Shown: positions 14,276 to 22,520 of the stretch, in pieces
Position numbering within the stretch: position 1 is the stretch's first letter
How the letters are laid out: each line of letters begins with the position of its first letter
Source of the DNA: Fibrobacter sp. UWH4
GTDB taxonomy: Bacteria; Fibrobacterota; Fibrobacteria; Fibrobacterales; Fibrobacteraceae
NCBI RefSeq assembly: GCF_900142475.1
Contig: NZ_FRAY01000002.1
Span: 62,001 to 126,000 of the forward strand
Direction: 5' to 3'
DNA: 64,000 bases
Notes under the pieces: model-generated
Seen by the model: only the letters and a program-made list of their open reading frames with translations
Databases searched by the model: none
What the model was told of the DNA's origin: nothing
Made by a program: the position numbers and the translations under genes

Positions 14276-14551
14276 ATGAGTACCGTGGTAACAAACATAC
14301 GAATCGACAAAGAGCTCAAGGCTCAGGCAACCGAACTATTCAACGACTTGGGTTTGACACTCTCCCAAGCGTTTACGGTTTTCCTGAAACAAGCCATTCT
14401 GCACCACGGCCTGCCTTTTGCCGTTACAAGACCTCCGTCCAAAGAACTCCTCGAAGCCATCAAGGAAGGCGAAGAACTCGCCCACGATCCTAATGCAAAA
14501 ACTTACGCTTCGTTCGATGAACTGCTTGAGGAACTGGACATAAAAAAATGA
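14276..14551 (+). CDS. RelB/DinJ-family antitoxin
   Basis: The 91-residue protein starts MSTVVTNIRIDKELKAQATELFNDLGLTLSQAFTVFLKQ, the ribbon-helix-helix opening of RelB/DinJ antitoxins, and continues with the GLPF segment and an acidic C-terminus. It would bind the YafQ-like toxin and repress the operon. The ATG at 14276 follows GAGGT. Its stop overlaps the toxin start as ATGA, so the pair is translationally coupled. Confidence 0.92.
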   Translation: MSTVVTNIRIDKELKAQATELFNDLGLTLSQAFTVFLKQAILHHGLPFAVTRPPSKELLEAIKEGEELAHDPNAKTYASFDELLEELDIKK

Positions 14552-14850
14552 GTTCTAAAGACGGATTCAAGTATAATTTACGGATTACAAGCCGCTTCAA
14601 AAAGCACCTTAAACAAATTGCCAAAAGAAACATTGAACACGTCAGCAAGATTGAAGGCGTCGTTAACTCCCTGCAAAAAGGAGAAACTCTTGAAGCTCGA
14701 TTTAAGGACCATGCTTTAGTCGGAAAATGGAACGGCCATAGGGAATGCCACATTCTTCCCGATCTTTTGTTAATCTACAAAATCGAAGAAAACATTCTTA
14801 TTCTAGAACTTGTAGACACCGGCTCTCACGCCGATTTATTCGGGAAATAA
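14548..14850 (+). CDS. YafQ-family mRNA interferase toxin
   Basis: The 100-residue product carries the YafQ/RelE core: FKKHLKQIAKR, FKDHALVGKWNGHRECHILPDLLLIYKIEEN and ELVDTGSHADLFGK. The histidines and the RECHI.PD block correspond to residues used by YafQ for ribosome-dependent mRNA cleavage. It is full length and appears intact. It ends next to, and convergent with, the FISUMP gene at 14851. Confidence 0.93.
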   Translation: MSSKDGFKYNLRITSRFKKHLKQIAKRNIEHVSKIEGVVNSLQKGETLEARFKDHALVGKWNGHRECHILPDLLLIYKIEENILILELVDTGSHADLFGK

Positions 14851-15456
14851 TTACCGCACGCACCTGACCGAGAATCCGAAGTTCTTAGGTTTGGACATGT
14901 AGCCAAACGCCATGGATTTACTGGTGAGGTACCACACGCGGGCAGAGCCGGGAGCAACGCCTTCGGAGGAGTCGTCGCTACTCCAGAAGAAGGCGAACTT
15001 GGCGGTGTTGCCGTAGGTTTCGTCGTCGAAACGGTTGCCGGCAGGCATGGCCGAAAACTTGAGAGTGTCGTTGCCGTTGGTGTCGCCCGACCAGCCGTAA
15101 TCGGCCTTGATTAAGTAACCCGCGTTAAAGTCGGCGCCCGCCGCAGTCCAGAGGCTTTCGAAGTCGGCGTGCGTGGGCAAGCGGAACCCGGCGGGGCATG
15201 CTTTTTTGGCCGCGTCCCAAGTGTAGAGCCTGCCGTAGACCATGCACTGGTCGTCATCGTCTTTGTAGCAGAAACTGCCCTCGGTTTTGTAATTCAGGTT
15301 GTCGCCCAGCCATTCGAGGCCGGCAATTTTGACCGTGCGGTACGTCTGCTTGTCGCGCGGATCCTTGAACTCATTTTTCTTTTTGGATTTAGACGCCGCA
15401 AACGCAGAGCCGCAGACAACAAACAAACTAGCAAACAGAATAAACCATTTTTTCAT
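14851..15456 (-). CDS. Secreted FISUMP-domain protein
   Basis: The 201-residue product has a signal peptide (MKKWFILFASLFVVCGSAFA, likely cut after AFA) and a nearly complete FISUMP domain: FKDPRDKQTYRTVKIAGLEWLGDNLNY, YGRLYTWDAAKKACPAGFRLPTHADFESLW and a closing FSVRCVR. The family is abundant in Fibrobacter and of unknown function; the 'P.GF.LP...E...L' part recalls FGE-sulfatase or C-type-lectin-like folds. The gene lies 24 bases downstream of the radical SAM gene on the same strand, so cotranscription is likely. Confidence 0.85.
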   Translation of the reverse strand: MKKWFILFASLFVVCGSAFAASKSKKKNEFKDPRDKQTYRTVKIAGLEWLGDNLNYKTEGSFCYKDDDDQCMVYGRLYTWDAAKKACPAGFRLPTHADFESLWTAAGADFNAGYLIKADYGWSGDTNGNDTLKFSAMPAGNRFDDETYGNTAKFAFFWSSDDSSEGVAPGSARVWYLTSKSMAFGYMSKPKNFGFSVRCVR

Positions 15457-15480
15457 ATTAATCCTTTACAGATTATGCCG

Positions 15481-16353
15481 CTAAAGCGAATTGCCCCACC
15501 GGCGTTCTGGATTCGGGCAATGATCCTCATGACCGTCGGGCCACACCCACACTTCATTTTCGAAAGGGCAAGCATCGCATTTGCCCCCGACGGAACAAAG
15601 GCCTGCGTCCTGCTCAAAAAACAAGCTGCCCCCGTATTTCACTTTTGACGACCGTAGCGCTCCGGACTGCATTTCCTGCCGAAGCATTTCAAACAGGCGA
15701 TTATCCACTCCGAACCTTTCTCGTAACGAAGGAGAATTTTTCTCCAAGAATACGACACGATTCCACTTGATGCGGTCAATTCCCAAATTCTCGGCAAAAC
15801 GTACAATTCCTTTAGCCCATTCAACCGTTGCCATTTCGTTCGCGGCATTTTGCCCATGCAACGTCACCTGCAACGACACTTTCGACAAACCGTTTCCAGT
15901 AACATTTTCAGCCCGATTGCGGCACTGCATCAGACGCTCAACGTTTTCGCTCCAAAGCGAATAGGGAAGTCCACCCGTTTCGTAAGAAAGCGTACTGATC
16001 TTGATATCCGAGCAGGATCCCAGAAGCCTTTCCATGCCGCTGTCGCTCCCCCACGGACCAGGAAACGACCCGTTTGTCGTCAGGTTCAACTTCAGTGATT
16101 TCGCCTCACATACCTGCAACAACTCGTTGAATTTCGAATAAAGTAAAGGTTCCCCCATCGTCGAGGGAATCACTTCGCGCAACAGCCGATTTCCATATTC
16201 ATCGCATTCCGACGCATACCTTTCAATAGCCGCTCTAGCCACCTTTATAGGCATTTCACCAAAGCGTCCCGTGACACCGCACTGATTCAAAAAACACAGT
16301 GGGCAATGCAAGTTGCACAAATCTGGGTTTGTAAGGAGTGTTATTCGCCGCAT
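15481..16353 (-). CDS. Radical SAM protein with C-terminal cysteine cluster
   Basis: The 290-residue enzyme has CNLHCPLC (C13, C17, C20), the CX3CX2C motif that binds the radical SAM 4Fe-4S cluster. Near the C-terminus C253, C259, C262 and C279 (CSVGGKCDACPF...WPDGHEDHC) look like a SPASM-like auxiliary cluster site, as in peptide- and protein-modifying radical SAM enzymes. No substrate can be named. It sits between a thioredoxin reductase gene 48 bases upstream and a FISUMP gene 24 bases downstream. Its start lacks a clear Shine-Dalgarno. Confidence 0.82.
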   Translation of the reverse strand: MRRITLLTNPDLCNLHCPLCFLNQCGVTGRFGEMPIKVARAAIERYASECDEYGNRLLREVIPSTMGEPLLYSKFNELLQVCEAKSLKLNLTTNGSFPGPWGSDSGMERLLGSCSDIKISTLSYETGGLPYSLWSENVERLMQCRNRAENVTGNGLSKVSLQVTLHGQNAANEMATVEWAKGIVRFAENLGIDRIKWNRVVFLEKNSPSLRERFGVDNRLFEMLRQEMQSGALRSSKVKYGGSLFFEQDAGLCSVGGKCDACPFENEVWVWPDGHEDHCPNPERRWGNSL

Positions 16354-16401
16354 AGGGAAAAACGACTGAAGCAGGCTAGGCCCAGTTATTCAACCGAAGC
16401 C

Positions 16402-17268
16402 TTACTTCCTATGTTCGCGCAAGTACTTAATCGCAGCAAGTCCCGCCTTTGCACCTTCGCCCACGGCTACGGCGACCTGGAGAGTTCCACCGGTACAATC
16501 CCCCGCGGCAAACAATCCGGGAACGGTCGTCTGGAAATCCTTGTCGAGCACGAGCATTCCACCGTCAAATCCGGCACCAGCCTTTTTGGCGAGGTCTGTC
16601 GCGCTTGCACTTCCGAGCGCCACGAAAAGTCCGTCAAAATTTTCTTCGGTACCGTCTTCGTAATGAACGCCGCTGAATTGGCCTTCACCCACCAGCGACT
16701 GCAAATGGCGTTTTTCGATCCTCACATTTTCAGGGAAAGCTGCAGTTAGTTCCGCCCCGTTCGTCAAGAGCGTCACCGAGTTCACGACCTGCAGGAGTTC
16801 CTGCGCCTCGTGAAGGGCATATTCGCCACTTCCAAGAACGGCCACGTTCTTTTTACGGTAGAAGAAAGCGTCACAGACGGCACAGTAGCTCACGCCATGA
16901 CCTTCGAGTTCGGCCATTCCCGCAATCGGATGCTTGTTACGGGCCGAGCCCGTCGCCATAATGCAGGCCTTTCCACGATATTCACCCGCAATGCCTTTCG
17001 CCACAAATTCCGTGCCGTCAAATATCAGATCCGTCACTTCGTCATCGGCAATCTTTGCGCCAAGGTCCAGAGCCTGTTTCTTGCCGACGTTCATCAGGGC
17101 TTCGCCCGTAAGCGGCTTTTCCAGGCCATAATAATTCTGGATCATGTGCGCCTTGGCAAGCGCACCACCATCCTTTCCGACCAGCTGCACATTGAGTCCA
17201 GCGCGGAGTCCATAGAGTGCGGCAGAAATCCCCGCCGGTCCGTAACCAAGAATTAACATGTCGGACAT
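16402..17268 (-). CDS. Thioredoxin reductase-like flavoprotein
   Basis: The 288-residue protein starts MSDMLILGYGPAGISAALYGLRAG (FAD-binding GxGxxG/A), has the redox pair CAVC (C129, C132), a second nucleotide-binding site LGSGEYALHEA and the closing FAD motif GLFAAGDCTGG. This order is that of bacterial thioredoxin reductase, which uses NADPH to reduce thioredoxin. It is slightly shorter than the usual 310-320. The ATG at 17268 is preceded by GAGAGG; a longer in-frame extension to 17595 overlaps the divergent GH8 gene and is a shadow. No thioredoxin gene is nearby. Confidence 0.85.
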   Translation of the reverse strand: MSDMLILGYGPAGISAALYGLRAGLNVQLVGKDGGALAKAHMIQNYYGLEKPLTGEALMNVGKKQALDLGAKIADDEVTDLIFDGTEFVAKGIAGEYRGKACIMATGSARNKHPIAGMAELEGHGVSYCAVCDAFFYRKKNVAVLGSGEYALHEAQELLQVVNSVTLLTNGAELTAAFPENVRIEKRHLQSLVGEGQFSGVHYEDGTEENFDGLFVALGSASATDLAKKAGAGFDGGMLVLDKDFQTTVPGLFAAGDCTGGTLQVAVAVGEGAKAGLAAIKYLREHRK

Positions 17269-17364
17269 AAATACCTCTCTGTTTTTTGAGTTCATTCTCT
17301 TATCAAGATACAAATTATTTATTTTAAACAAGGTTGTATTGGGAGATTCGAAAGAAGGAACACC

Positions 17365-18477
17365 ATGCAGAGATATACACCGCGCGATATGTTCGTCGAG
17401 GCCGGCTACGGCCCCAGTTTTGCAGCTCAACTTATACAAAACGCCTATAGCAAGCTCTTCGAAGGCGATCCTATCAACGAACGGGTTTGCTTCGACGCAT
17501 CTGAGGACATGAGCTATATCATCGATATCGGCCATGACGACATCCGCTCCGAAGGCATGAGCTATGGAATGTATATCACTGCCCTCACGGGCCACGAGCG
17601 CCAGTTCGACAAGTTATGGAACTTCTCAAAGCGTTACCTCCGTAACGATGACGGTCCGCACGTAGGCTACTTTGCCTGGCAAGTTTCCACGACCGACTTT
17701 AGCAAGATGGACCCAGGTGCAGCCCCCGACGGCGAGGAATACTTCGCCATGGCACTCCTGATTGCCGCCGAAAAGTTTAATCGACCGGACCTCAAGGACG
17801 AAGCTATCGGCCTTATCAACTGGCTACGCAACAAGCCGAACAACGGCATTGTCGGTCCGATCATAGACCCCGAAAACAACCTTGTCAAATTCTCCCCAGT
17901 TCTCGGCAACGATTTTACCGACCCGAGCTACAACACGATTGCCTTCTACCGAGCCTTTGCCGAAGCCACCGGCGACGAACGGTGGCTAACGACAGCAGAC
18001 AAGAGCCTCGAATACCTGCAAAAAGCAGCGCACCCCGTAACAGGGCTTTGCAGCGAATACTCCGAATACGACGGAACCCCGCGCCCCACCCCCTGGTATC
18101 CCGAAAGCGGATGCTTCAGCGGCGACGCATGGCGTGTAGCCATGAACCTGAGTCTGGACTACGCGCTGTTCCACGGTCACGAGTGCGAAAAGAATATCTG
18201 CGAACGCCTGCTATTCTTCTTTGAAAGCCGTCGTCCGTACCTTGCCGACTACGCCATTGACGGAAGCGACTTTCCACGCCAAGGCCGCAACGCAACGCCG
18301 GGAGTCATCGCCATGAACGCAGCGGCCACGCAAGTTCTTCCCGAAGGGGACCCGCTTATCAAGCCGTTCGTGAAAGATCTCGCAGCGCTTTCCGTCCCTT
18401 ACCGATTCTGGCGCTACTACGACGGCATGCTCTACTTAATCGGCCTTTTGGCTACGGCTGGAAAGATTCGTTTTTAA
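17365..18477 (+). CDS. GH8 reducing-end xylose-releasing exo-oligoxylanase-like enzyme
   Basis: This 370-residue protein matches glycoside hydrolase family 8: SEGMSYGMYITALTGHERQFDKLW contains the putative acid/base glutamate (E63) and CFSGDAWRVAMNLSLDY the general-base aspartate (D254). Length and the absence of a signal peptide point to the cytosolic Rex type, which removes xylose from the reducing end of xylo-oligosaccharides. That would complement the secreted GH11 xylanase in this window. GAAAGAAGGA precedes the ATG. It is divergent from the thioredoxin reductase gene. Confidence 0.88.
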   Translation: MQRYTPRDMFVEAGYGPSFAAQLIQNAYSKLFEGDPINERVCFDASEDMSYIIDIGHDDIRSEGMSYGMYITALTGHERQFDKLWNFSKRYLRNDDGPHVGYFAWQVSTTDFSKMDPGAAPDGEEYFAMALLIAAEKFNRPDLKDEAIGLINWLRNKPNNGIVGPIIDPENNLVKFSPVLGNDFTDPSYNTIAFYRAFAEATGDERWLTTADKSLEYLQKAAHPVTGLCSEYSEYDGTPRPTPWYPESGCFSGDAWRVAMNLSLDYALFHGHECEKNICERLLFFFESRRPYLADYAIDGSDFPRQGRNATPGVIAMNAAATQVLPEGDPLIKPFVKDLAALSVPYRFWRYYDGMLYLIGLLATAGKIRF

Positions 18478-18519
18478 CAATCATCGGTTGGAGTTTTGGG
18501 ACAAAAAAAGGAATAGAAG

Positions 18520-19458
18520 ATGAACAAATTAAGCAATTTCATACATCCCGCAATTGTCGCGGGGAGTCTAGCAACCGCTTTGTTCTTCGCCGCCTGCGAA
18601 GATGTTCGCACCGAGGAATACCCGAGCGGAAAAATTCGAATCCAGTCCACCTACGTCAAGGACAAGAAGGAAGGCCCCGAAAAGGAATTCTACGAAAACG
18701 GCAACCTCAAGCGCGAAGCCAACTACGTGAACGACCGTCGCGAAGGTGTAGTCAAGGAATACTACGAAGACGGAACTGTCGAAGCGGAATACAACTACGC
18801 CGACGGATACATCGATGGACTCGTCACCCGCTACCACAAGAACGGCAAAATCGCCTCTAAAGCTCAATACAAGCAGAACAAGCAAATCGAATTCGGCGAA
18901 TACTTCGACGAAAACGGCGAACCTGCTACTAGCGGAAGCTACAAGGACCCGCGCGACGGCTACGCCTACGAATGGATTCGTATTGGCACGCAGCTCTGGA
19001 CAGCCGAAAACATGAACTACGCGACCGCGTCGGGTTCGCTCTGCGCCCAGTGCAACCACTGGGGACGCCTCTACAATTTTGAAAACGCCAAGAAAGCCTG
19101 CCTCGATGGATTCCACATGCCCTCCAAGGAAGAATGGGAAGTGCTACTCACCTATGCCGGCACCAGCAAGCCCGTCGGGATCGTCCTCAAGGCCGGTTAC
19201 GGCTGGGATCCCATCAAGGGTACCAACAACTACGGCAACGGCAAGGATGAGCTCGGATTCGGCGCCAAGGCCGGCGGTGGACACTTCGCCAACAGTGACG
19301 TTCCCCTCAAGGAACGCAAGCTCGAAGGAGCAGGACAAAAGGCTTACTTCTGGACCGCCGAAGGTGAAGTCCTCGTATTCTTCCACGACAAGGACATCGC
19401 CAAGTTCGAGAAGTTCAATCCCGAACACGGCGCCAGCCTGCGCTGCCTAAAAGACTAA
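18520..19458 (+). CDS. Lipoprotein with YwqK/MORN-like repeats and FISUMP domain
   Basis: The 312-residue product has a lipoprotein signal (C26 in FFAAC). Residues about 30-140 hold four to five MORN-variant repeats (EKEFYENGNLKREANYV, VKEYYEDGTVEAEYNY, VTRYHKNGKIASKAQY, GEYFDENGEP) of the YwqK type. The rest is a FISUMP domain: YKDPRDGYAYEWIRIGTQLWTAENMNYAT, HWGRLYNFENAKKACLDGFHMPSKEEWEVLL and SLRCLKD. This repeat-FISUMP fusion suggests that the FISUMP domain is a module added to different surface-exposed partners. Function is unknown. It follows the GH8 gene by 42 bases. Confidence 0.85.
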   Translation: MNKLSNFIHPAIVAGSLATALFFAACEDVRTEEYPSGKIRIQSTYVKDKKEGPEKEFYENGNLKREANYVNDRREGVVKEYYEDGTVEAEYNYADGYIDGLVTRYHKNGKIASKAQYKQNKQIEFGEYFDENGEPATSGSYKDPRDGYAYEWIRIGTQLWTAENMNYATASGSLCAQCNHWGRLYNFENAKKACLDGFHMPSKEEWEVLLTYAGTSKPVGIVLKAGYGWDPIKGTNNYGNGKDELGFGAKAGGGHFANSDVPLKERKLEGAGQKAYFWTAEGEVLVFFHDKDIAKFEKFNPEHGASLRCLKD

Positions 19459-19500
19459 CGGCAGTCATCCTCGACCGAGTGTAACGAGGGAGGGGATCCA
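19459..19500. repeat. Dispersed intergenic repeat (GTCATCCTCGACC type)
   Basis: GTCATCCTCGACCGAGTGT...GGGAGGGGATCC resembles 61043-61136, and its counterpart CTGGATTCCTCGCCCC...AGAATGAC follows at 19592-19626, so the pair brackets the terminator at 19559. Confidence 0.6.
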
Positions 19501-19558
19501 AAGAAGCTTTTCAAGCAAAATAATCTGTCTACGGAATCAGACATCTTTTATAAAGCAA

Positions 19559-19586
19559 AACTCCTCGGCAAAACCGAGGAGTTTTT
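19559..19586 (+). terminator. Terminator after the 18520 gene
   Basis: AACTCCTCGG-CAAAA-CCGAGGAGTT forms a perfect 10-bp stem followed by T residues. A-rich sequence before it may let it also work for the convergent argJ gene. Confidence 0.85.
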
Positions 19587-19656
19587 CAATCACTGGATTC
19601 CTCGCCCCTTTGGGGCTTAGAATGACAATTCTTTTTTCAGATTACTTTGTAACCAA

Positions 19657-20874
19657 TTACGTGGTGTATTCAGCGTTAATCTTCACGTAGTCGTAGCTCA
19701 AGTCGCAAGTGAATGCGCTCGCACTAGCGTGCCCGATGTTAAGAACGAGCGTTACTTTGTATTCACGCTGGCGGACTACCGCATGCAGAGCCTTCATCTG
19801 TTCTTCGTCGAGCTGCACCGGGCGGCCGTTAGACAGCACCTGCACATCGCCGAAGAAAAGGTCCGTATGTTCGGCGACCATGTTGCAGCCGCTGCTGCCT
19901 GCACTGCTCAAGATGCGGCCCCAGTTCGGGTCTTCGCCGAACATAGCGCACTTGGCCAAGTTAGACGTACCAATGAAGCGGGCCATGCGCAAAGCCTCTT
20001 CGTGGCTTTCGGCCTTTTCGATGCAGAGTTCAATCAGCTTGGTCGCACCTTCACCGTCGCGAACGATATCCTTGGCGAGTTCCTTCATCACAAGCATCAG
20101 AGCGGCACGGAATTCACCCTGTTCAGTAAGCGTCAGGTCTTCGTACTTGACGCCGCTCATGCCGTTTGCAAGGAGAATGCAGGTGTCGTTCGTGCTGGTG
20201 TCGCCATCGACCGTAATCGCATTGAAGGAATCCGCGATATCGGCGCGGAATTCGGCAAAGAAATCAATCGGGAGAGCCAAGTCCGTGGTAATAAAGGCAA
20301 GCATCGTCGCCATATTCGGATGAATCATGCCCGAGCCCTTGCAGGCGCCACCAATCGTCACCACACCCTTTTCAGTCTGGATTTCAACGGCATGGCTCTT
20401 AAGCGCAAGGTCAGTCGTGAGGATTGCACGACCAAATTCTTCGGAAGCATCGGCGTGCAGCTTTTCCACAAGCTTCGGAATACCGGCTTCAATCTTGTCC
20501 ATCGGCATCAGGTGGCCAATCACGCCGGTGCTGCAAACGAGCACACTCTTCGGAGTAAGTTTCAAGGCTTCTTCAGTAAGGGCTGCCATGCGTTCTGCAT
20601 CGCGGAGACCCTGTTCACCGGTACAAGCGTTTGCGTTACCGCTGTTTACCACTACGGCAGAGGCAAAATGGGCATGTTCAAGGGCAGCCTTGTCATAGAG
20701 CACCGGAGCGGCCTTCACCTTGTTCGTTGTAAACACGGCAAAGCAGCGTGCAGCCTTTTCACTCTTCAAAAGCGCCATGTCGGCGTTACCGCTGGCCTTG
20801 ATACCGGCACAAATTCCAGACGCGGTGAACCCCTTCGGGGAACAGACGCCGCCTTTTTCCAATACAGTGTACAT
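19657..20874 (-). CDS. argJ: Bifunctional glutamate N-acetyltransferase/amino-acid acetyltransferase
   Basis: ArgJ moves the acetyl group from N-acetylornithine to glutamate in cyclic arginine biosynthesis. The 405-residue protein has FTASGICAGIKASGNADMAL, VVNSGNANACTGEQGLRDA, CSTGVIGHLMPMDKI and the autocleavage site GSGMIHPNMATMLAFITTD, where the ATML threonine becomes the new N-terminal nucleophile. Length and motifs are complete. No other arg genes are in the window; greA lies upstream in the opposite direction. Confidence 0.96.
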   Translation of the reverse strand: MYTVLEKGGVCSPKGFTASGICAGIKASGNADMALLKSEKAARCFAVFTTNKVKAAPVLYDKAALEHAHFASAVVVNSGNANACTGEQGLRDAERMAALTEEALKLTPKSVLVCSTGVIGHLMPMDKIEAGIPKLVEKLHADASEEFGRAILTTDLALKSHAVEIQTEKGVVTIGGACKGSGMIHPNMATMLAFITTDLALPIDFFAEFRADIADSFNAITVDGDTSTNDTCILLANGMSGVKYEDLTLTEQGEFRAALMLVMKELAKDIVRDGEGATKLIELCIEKAESHEEALRMARFIGTSNLAKCAMFGEDPNWGRILSSAGSSGCNMVAEHTDLFFGDVQVLSNGRPVQLDEEQMKALHAVVRQREYKVTLVLNIGHASASAFTCDLSYDYVKINAEYTT

Positions 20875-20973
20875 AGAATCTCCTATTGTTTTCTACCTCA
20901 TAAATTATAGAAAAATGCAACAATGTTGAACACCCCCCACATCTGCCCCGCAAAAAAATTCTAATTTAAGGTC

Positions 20974-21438
20974 ATGGCAAAAACACCCTGTACTAAAGAA
21001 ACTTACGACAAGCTGGTTGAACGTTACACCTTCCTCAAAAAGGTCGAACGTCCCCGCGTTGTCGATGAAATGGAAGAAGCCCGCAAACAAGGCGACCTGA
21101 GCGAAAACGCCGAATACCATGCCGCCAAGGAAATGCTGGCTCATATCGATCTGGAAATTCCCAAACTTGAAGACCAGATTTCCAACGCGATTATCGTTGA
21201 ATTCGACGCAAACTCCGACACCGTCCGCTTTGGCGCCACCGTCACTGCCAAGAACCTCGCGACCAAGAAAGAAGTGGTCTACCAGTTGGTGAGCCCCGAA
21301 GGCGTCGACCCGATGAACGGCAAAATCAGCTTCAAGAGCCCCATGGGCTCCGCATTCATGGGTAAAAAGAAGGGTGAAATCGTCGAAGTCGTGACCCCCA
21401 AGGGCAAGAACCGCTTCGAAATCATCGACTTCAAGTAA
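20974..21438 (+). CDS. greA: Transcription elongation factor GreA
   Basis: The 154-residue protein has the two-domain GreA layout: an N-terminal coiled coil with the tip motif ARKQGDLSENAEYHAAKE (acidic D and E residues that stimulate RNA cleavage in stalled polymerase) and a C-terminal FKBP-like domain ending GEIVEVVTPKGKNRFEIIDFK. It rescues backtracked RNA polymerase. holA begins three bases after its stop, so the two are likely cotranscribed. Confidence 0.95.
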   Translation: MAKTPCTKETYDKLVERYTFLKKVERPRVVDEMEEARKQGDLSENAEYHAAKEMLAHIDLEIPKLEDQISNAIIVEFDANSDTVRFGATVTAKNLATKKEVVYQLVSPEGVDPMNGKISFKSPMGSAFMGKKKGEIVEVVTPKGKNRFEIIDFK

Positions 21439-21441
21439 TCT

Positions 21442-22410
21442 ATGATTGTCGCCCTTATCGGTAAGGACCAGTTCTCCAAGGACAAGCACATCGACAGGTT
21501 CCTGTCCGAAGCCCTTGGAGACAACGTCAACGACCCGTTTGCCAAACAGGTCGTGTATGCTACCGATATCAACATTCCCTCCGTAGCGAACCTCATCATG
21601 GAAAGCTGCGGAACGGTCTCGATGTTCGCTCCGGAACAGGCTGTGGTCGTCCGAAAAGCGAACGAAATGAAAGCGGACGACACCAAGGCACTCGCCAGTT
21701 GGCTGAAAAACGCCCCAGACTGCAAACTTTTGCTGGATTTTGACGAACTCAAGGCCACCTCCGAACTCTACAAGGTTCTCCAGAAGGTGGGTACGGTCGC
21801 CAAGTACGAAGAACCTCGGCAGTACAAGATGCAGGAATGGATTTCAGCGACTATCCCCAAGTTCTTCGGAAAACCGATTGAACCGGCCGCCAGCCAGTAC
21901 CTGGCCGACGCCCTCGGCACCGACACCAAGCTCGTCTGTGAAGAAGTCGAGAAAGCGCTCATCTACGCCCCTGACAGTCCAAACATCTCCTACGACCTCG
22001 TCAAGACGATGATCACGCCCCGTCGCGAAATTCCGCCTTACGAGATTCTGAATTTCTTCGGGATGCGCGATTCCGTCGGTTATGTGCACAAGCTCCACGA
22101 AATCCTCTACGGCAACAAGAACACTGACGCCATTGCGATCGTGAACGCCCTTTACAGCCATGCAGTTGACCTGCTCAACTTTATGATGCTTTCACCGAAG
22201 ATGGGCGCCGAAGAAGCAGCCAAGGCTCTGGGCAAAAACTACTTCCTTTTCTGCAAGCAGGGCAATGCCCCCGAATGTTGCCGCCGTTGGGGCAAGCCGC
22301 TCCTTTGCCGCGTCATTCGCCGTCTTGCAGACCTCAACTATGAATTCAAGAGTTCCAGTTGGACCGTCACAAGTCAGGAACTCGCCCTTGCCGCCCTCGT
22401 GGTGAGATAG
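21442..22410 (+). CDS. holA: DNA polymerase III delta subunit
   Basis: The 322-residue product has the HolA arrangement: an N-terminal LIGKDQFSKDKHIDRF...  segment, LLLDFDELKATSELYKVLQKVGTVAKYEEP (KxVxxxEf-like block), TDTKLVCEEVEKALIYA and a C-terminal helical domain with LYSHAVDLLNFMML and AALVV. The delta subunit opens the beta clamp in the clamp loader. It is transcribed with greA, three bases apart, and ends at a bidirectional terminator. Confidence 0.85.
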   Translation: MIVALIGKDQFSKDKHIDRFLSEALGDNVNDPFAKQVVYATDINIPSVANLIMESCGTVSMFAPEQAVVVRKANEMKADDTKALASWLKNAPDCKLLLDFDELKATSELYKVLQKVGTVAKYEEPRQYKMQEWISATIPKFFGKPIEPAASQYLADALGTDTKLVCEEVEKALIYAPDSPNISYDLVKTMITPRREIPPYEILNFFGMRDSVGYVHKLHEILYGNKNTDAIAIVNALYSHAVDLLNFMMLSPKMGAEEAAKALGKNYFLFCKQGNAPECCRRWGKPLLCRVIRRLADLNYEFKSSSWTVTSQELALAALVVR

Positions 22411-22450
22411 ACTTAGTTGGTAGAACGTAGTTAGTAGAACTTAGAAACCT
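22411..22450. repeat. TAGAACTTAG-type intergenic repeat
   Basis: TTAGTTGGTAGAACGTAGTTAGTAGAACTTAG contains partial copies of a word found in inverted form at 42760-42842. Confidence 0.45.
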
Positions 22451-22463
22451 TTAGCAAATCAAA

Positions 22464-22490
22464 AAACCTCGAACTTTATGTTCGAGGTTT
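22464..22490. terminator. Bidirectional terminator between holA and pilQ
   Basis: AAACCTCGAAC-TTTAT-GTTCGAGGTTT is a perfect 11-bp stem with A-rich and T-rich flanks, between two convergent genes. Confidence 0.85.
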
Positions 22491-22520
22491 TCTACTAAGA
22501 CCTAAGCTCTATCAATCAAA

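Noticed and set aside
11180-14850. A complete prophage or integrative element at tRNA-Pro
   Set aside because: No integrase, transposase or structural gene is present; only TA modules and repeats are seen, so an element can only be suspected.
17269-17595. N-terminal extension of the thioredoxin reductase
   Set aside because: It overlaps the divergent GH8 gene, and the FAD-binding motif and ribosome site mark 17268 as the start.
19729-20910. A 393-codon plus-strand frame opposite argJ
   Set aside because: Antisense shadow of a clear argJ gene with no recognisable motif.
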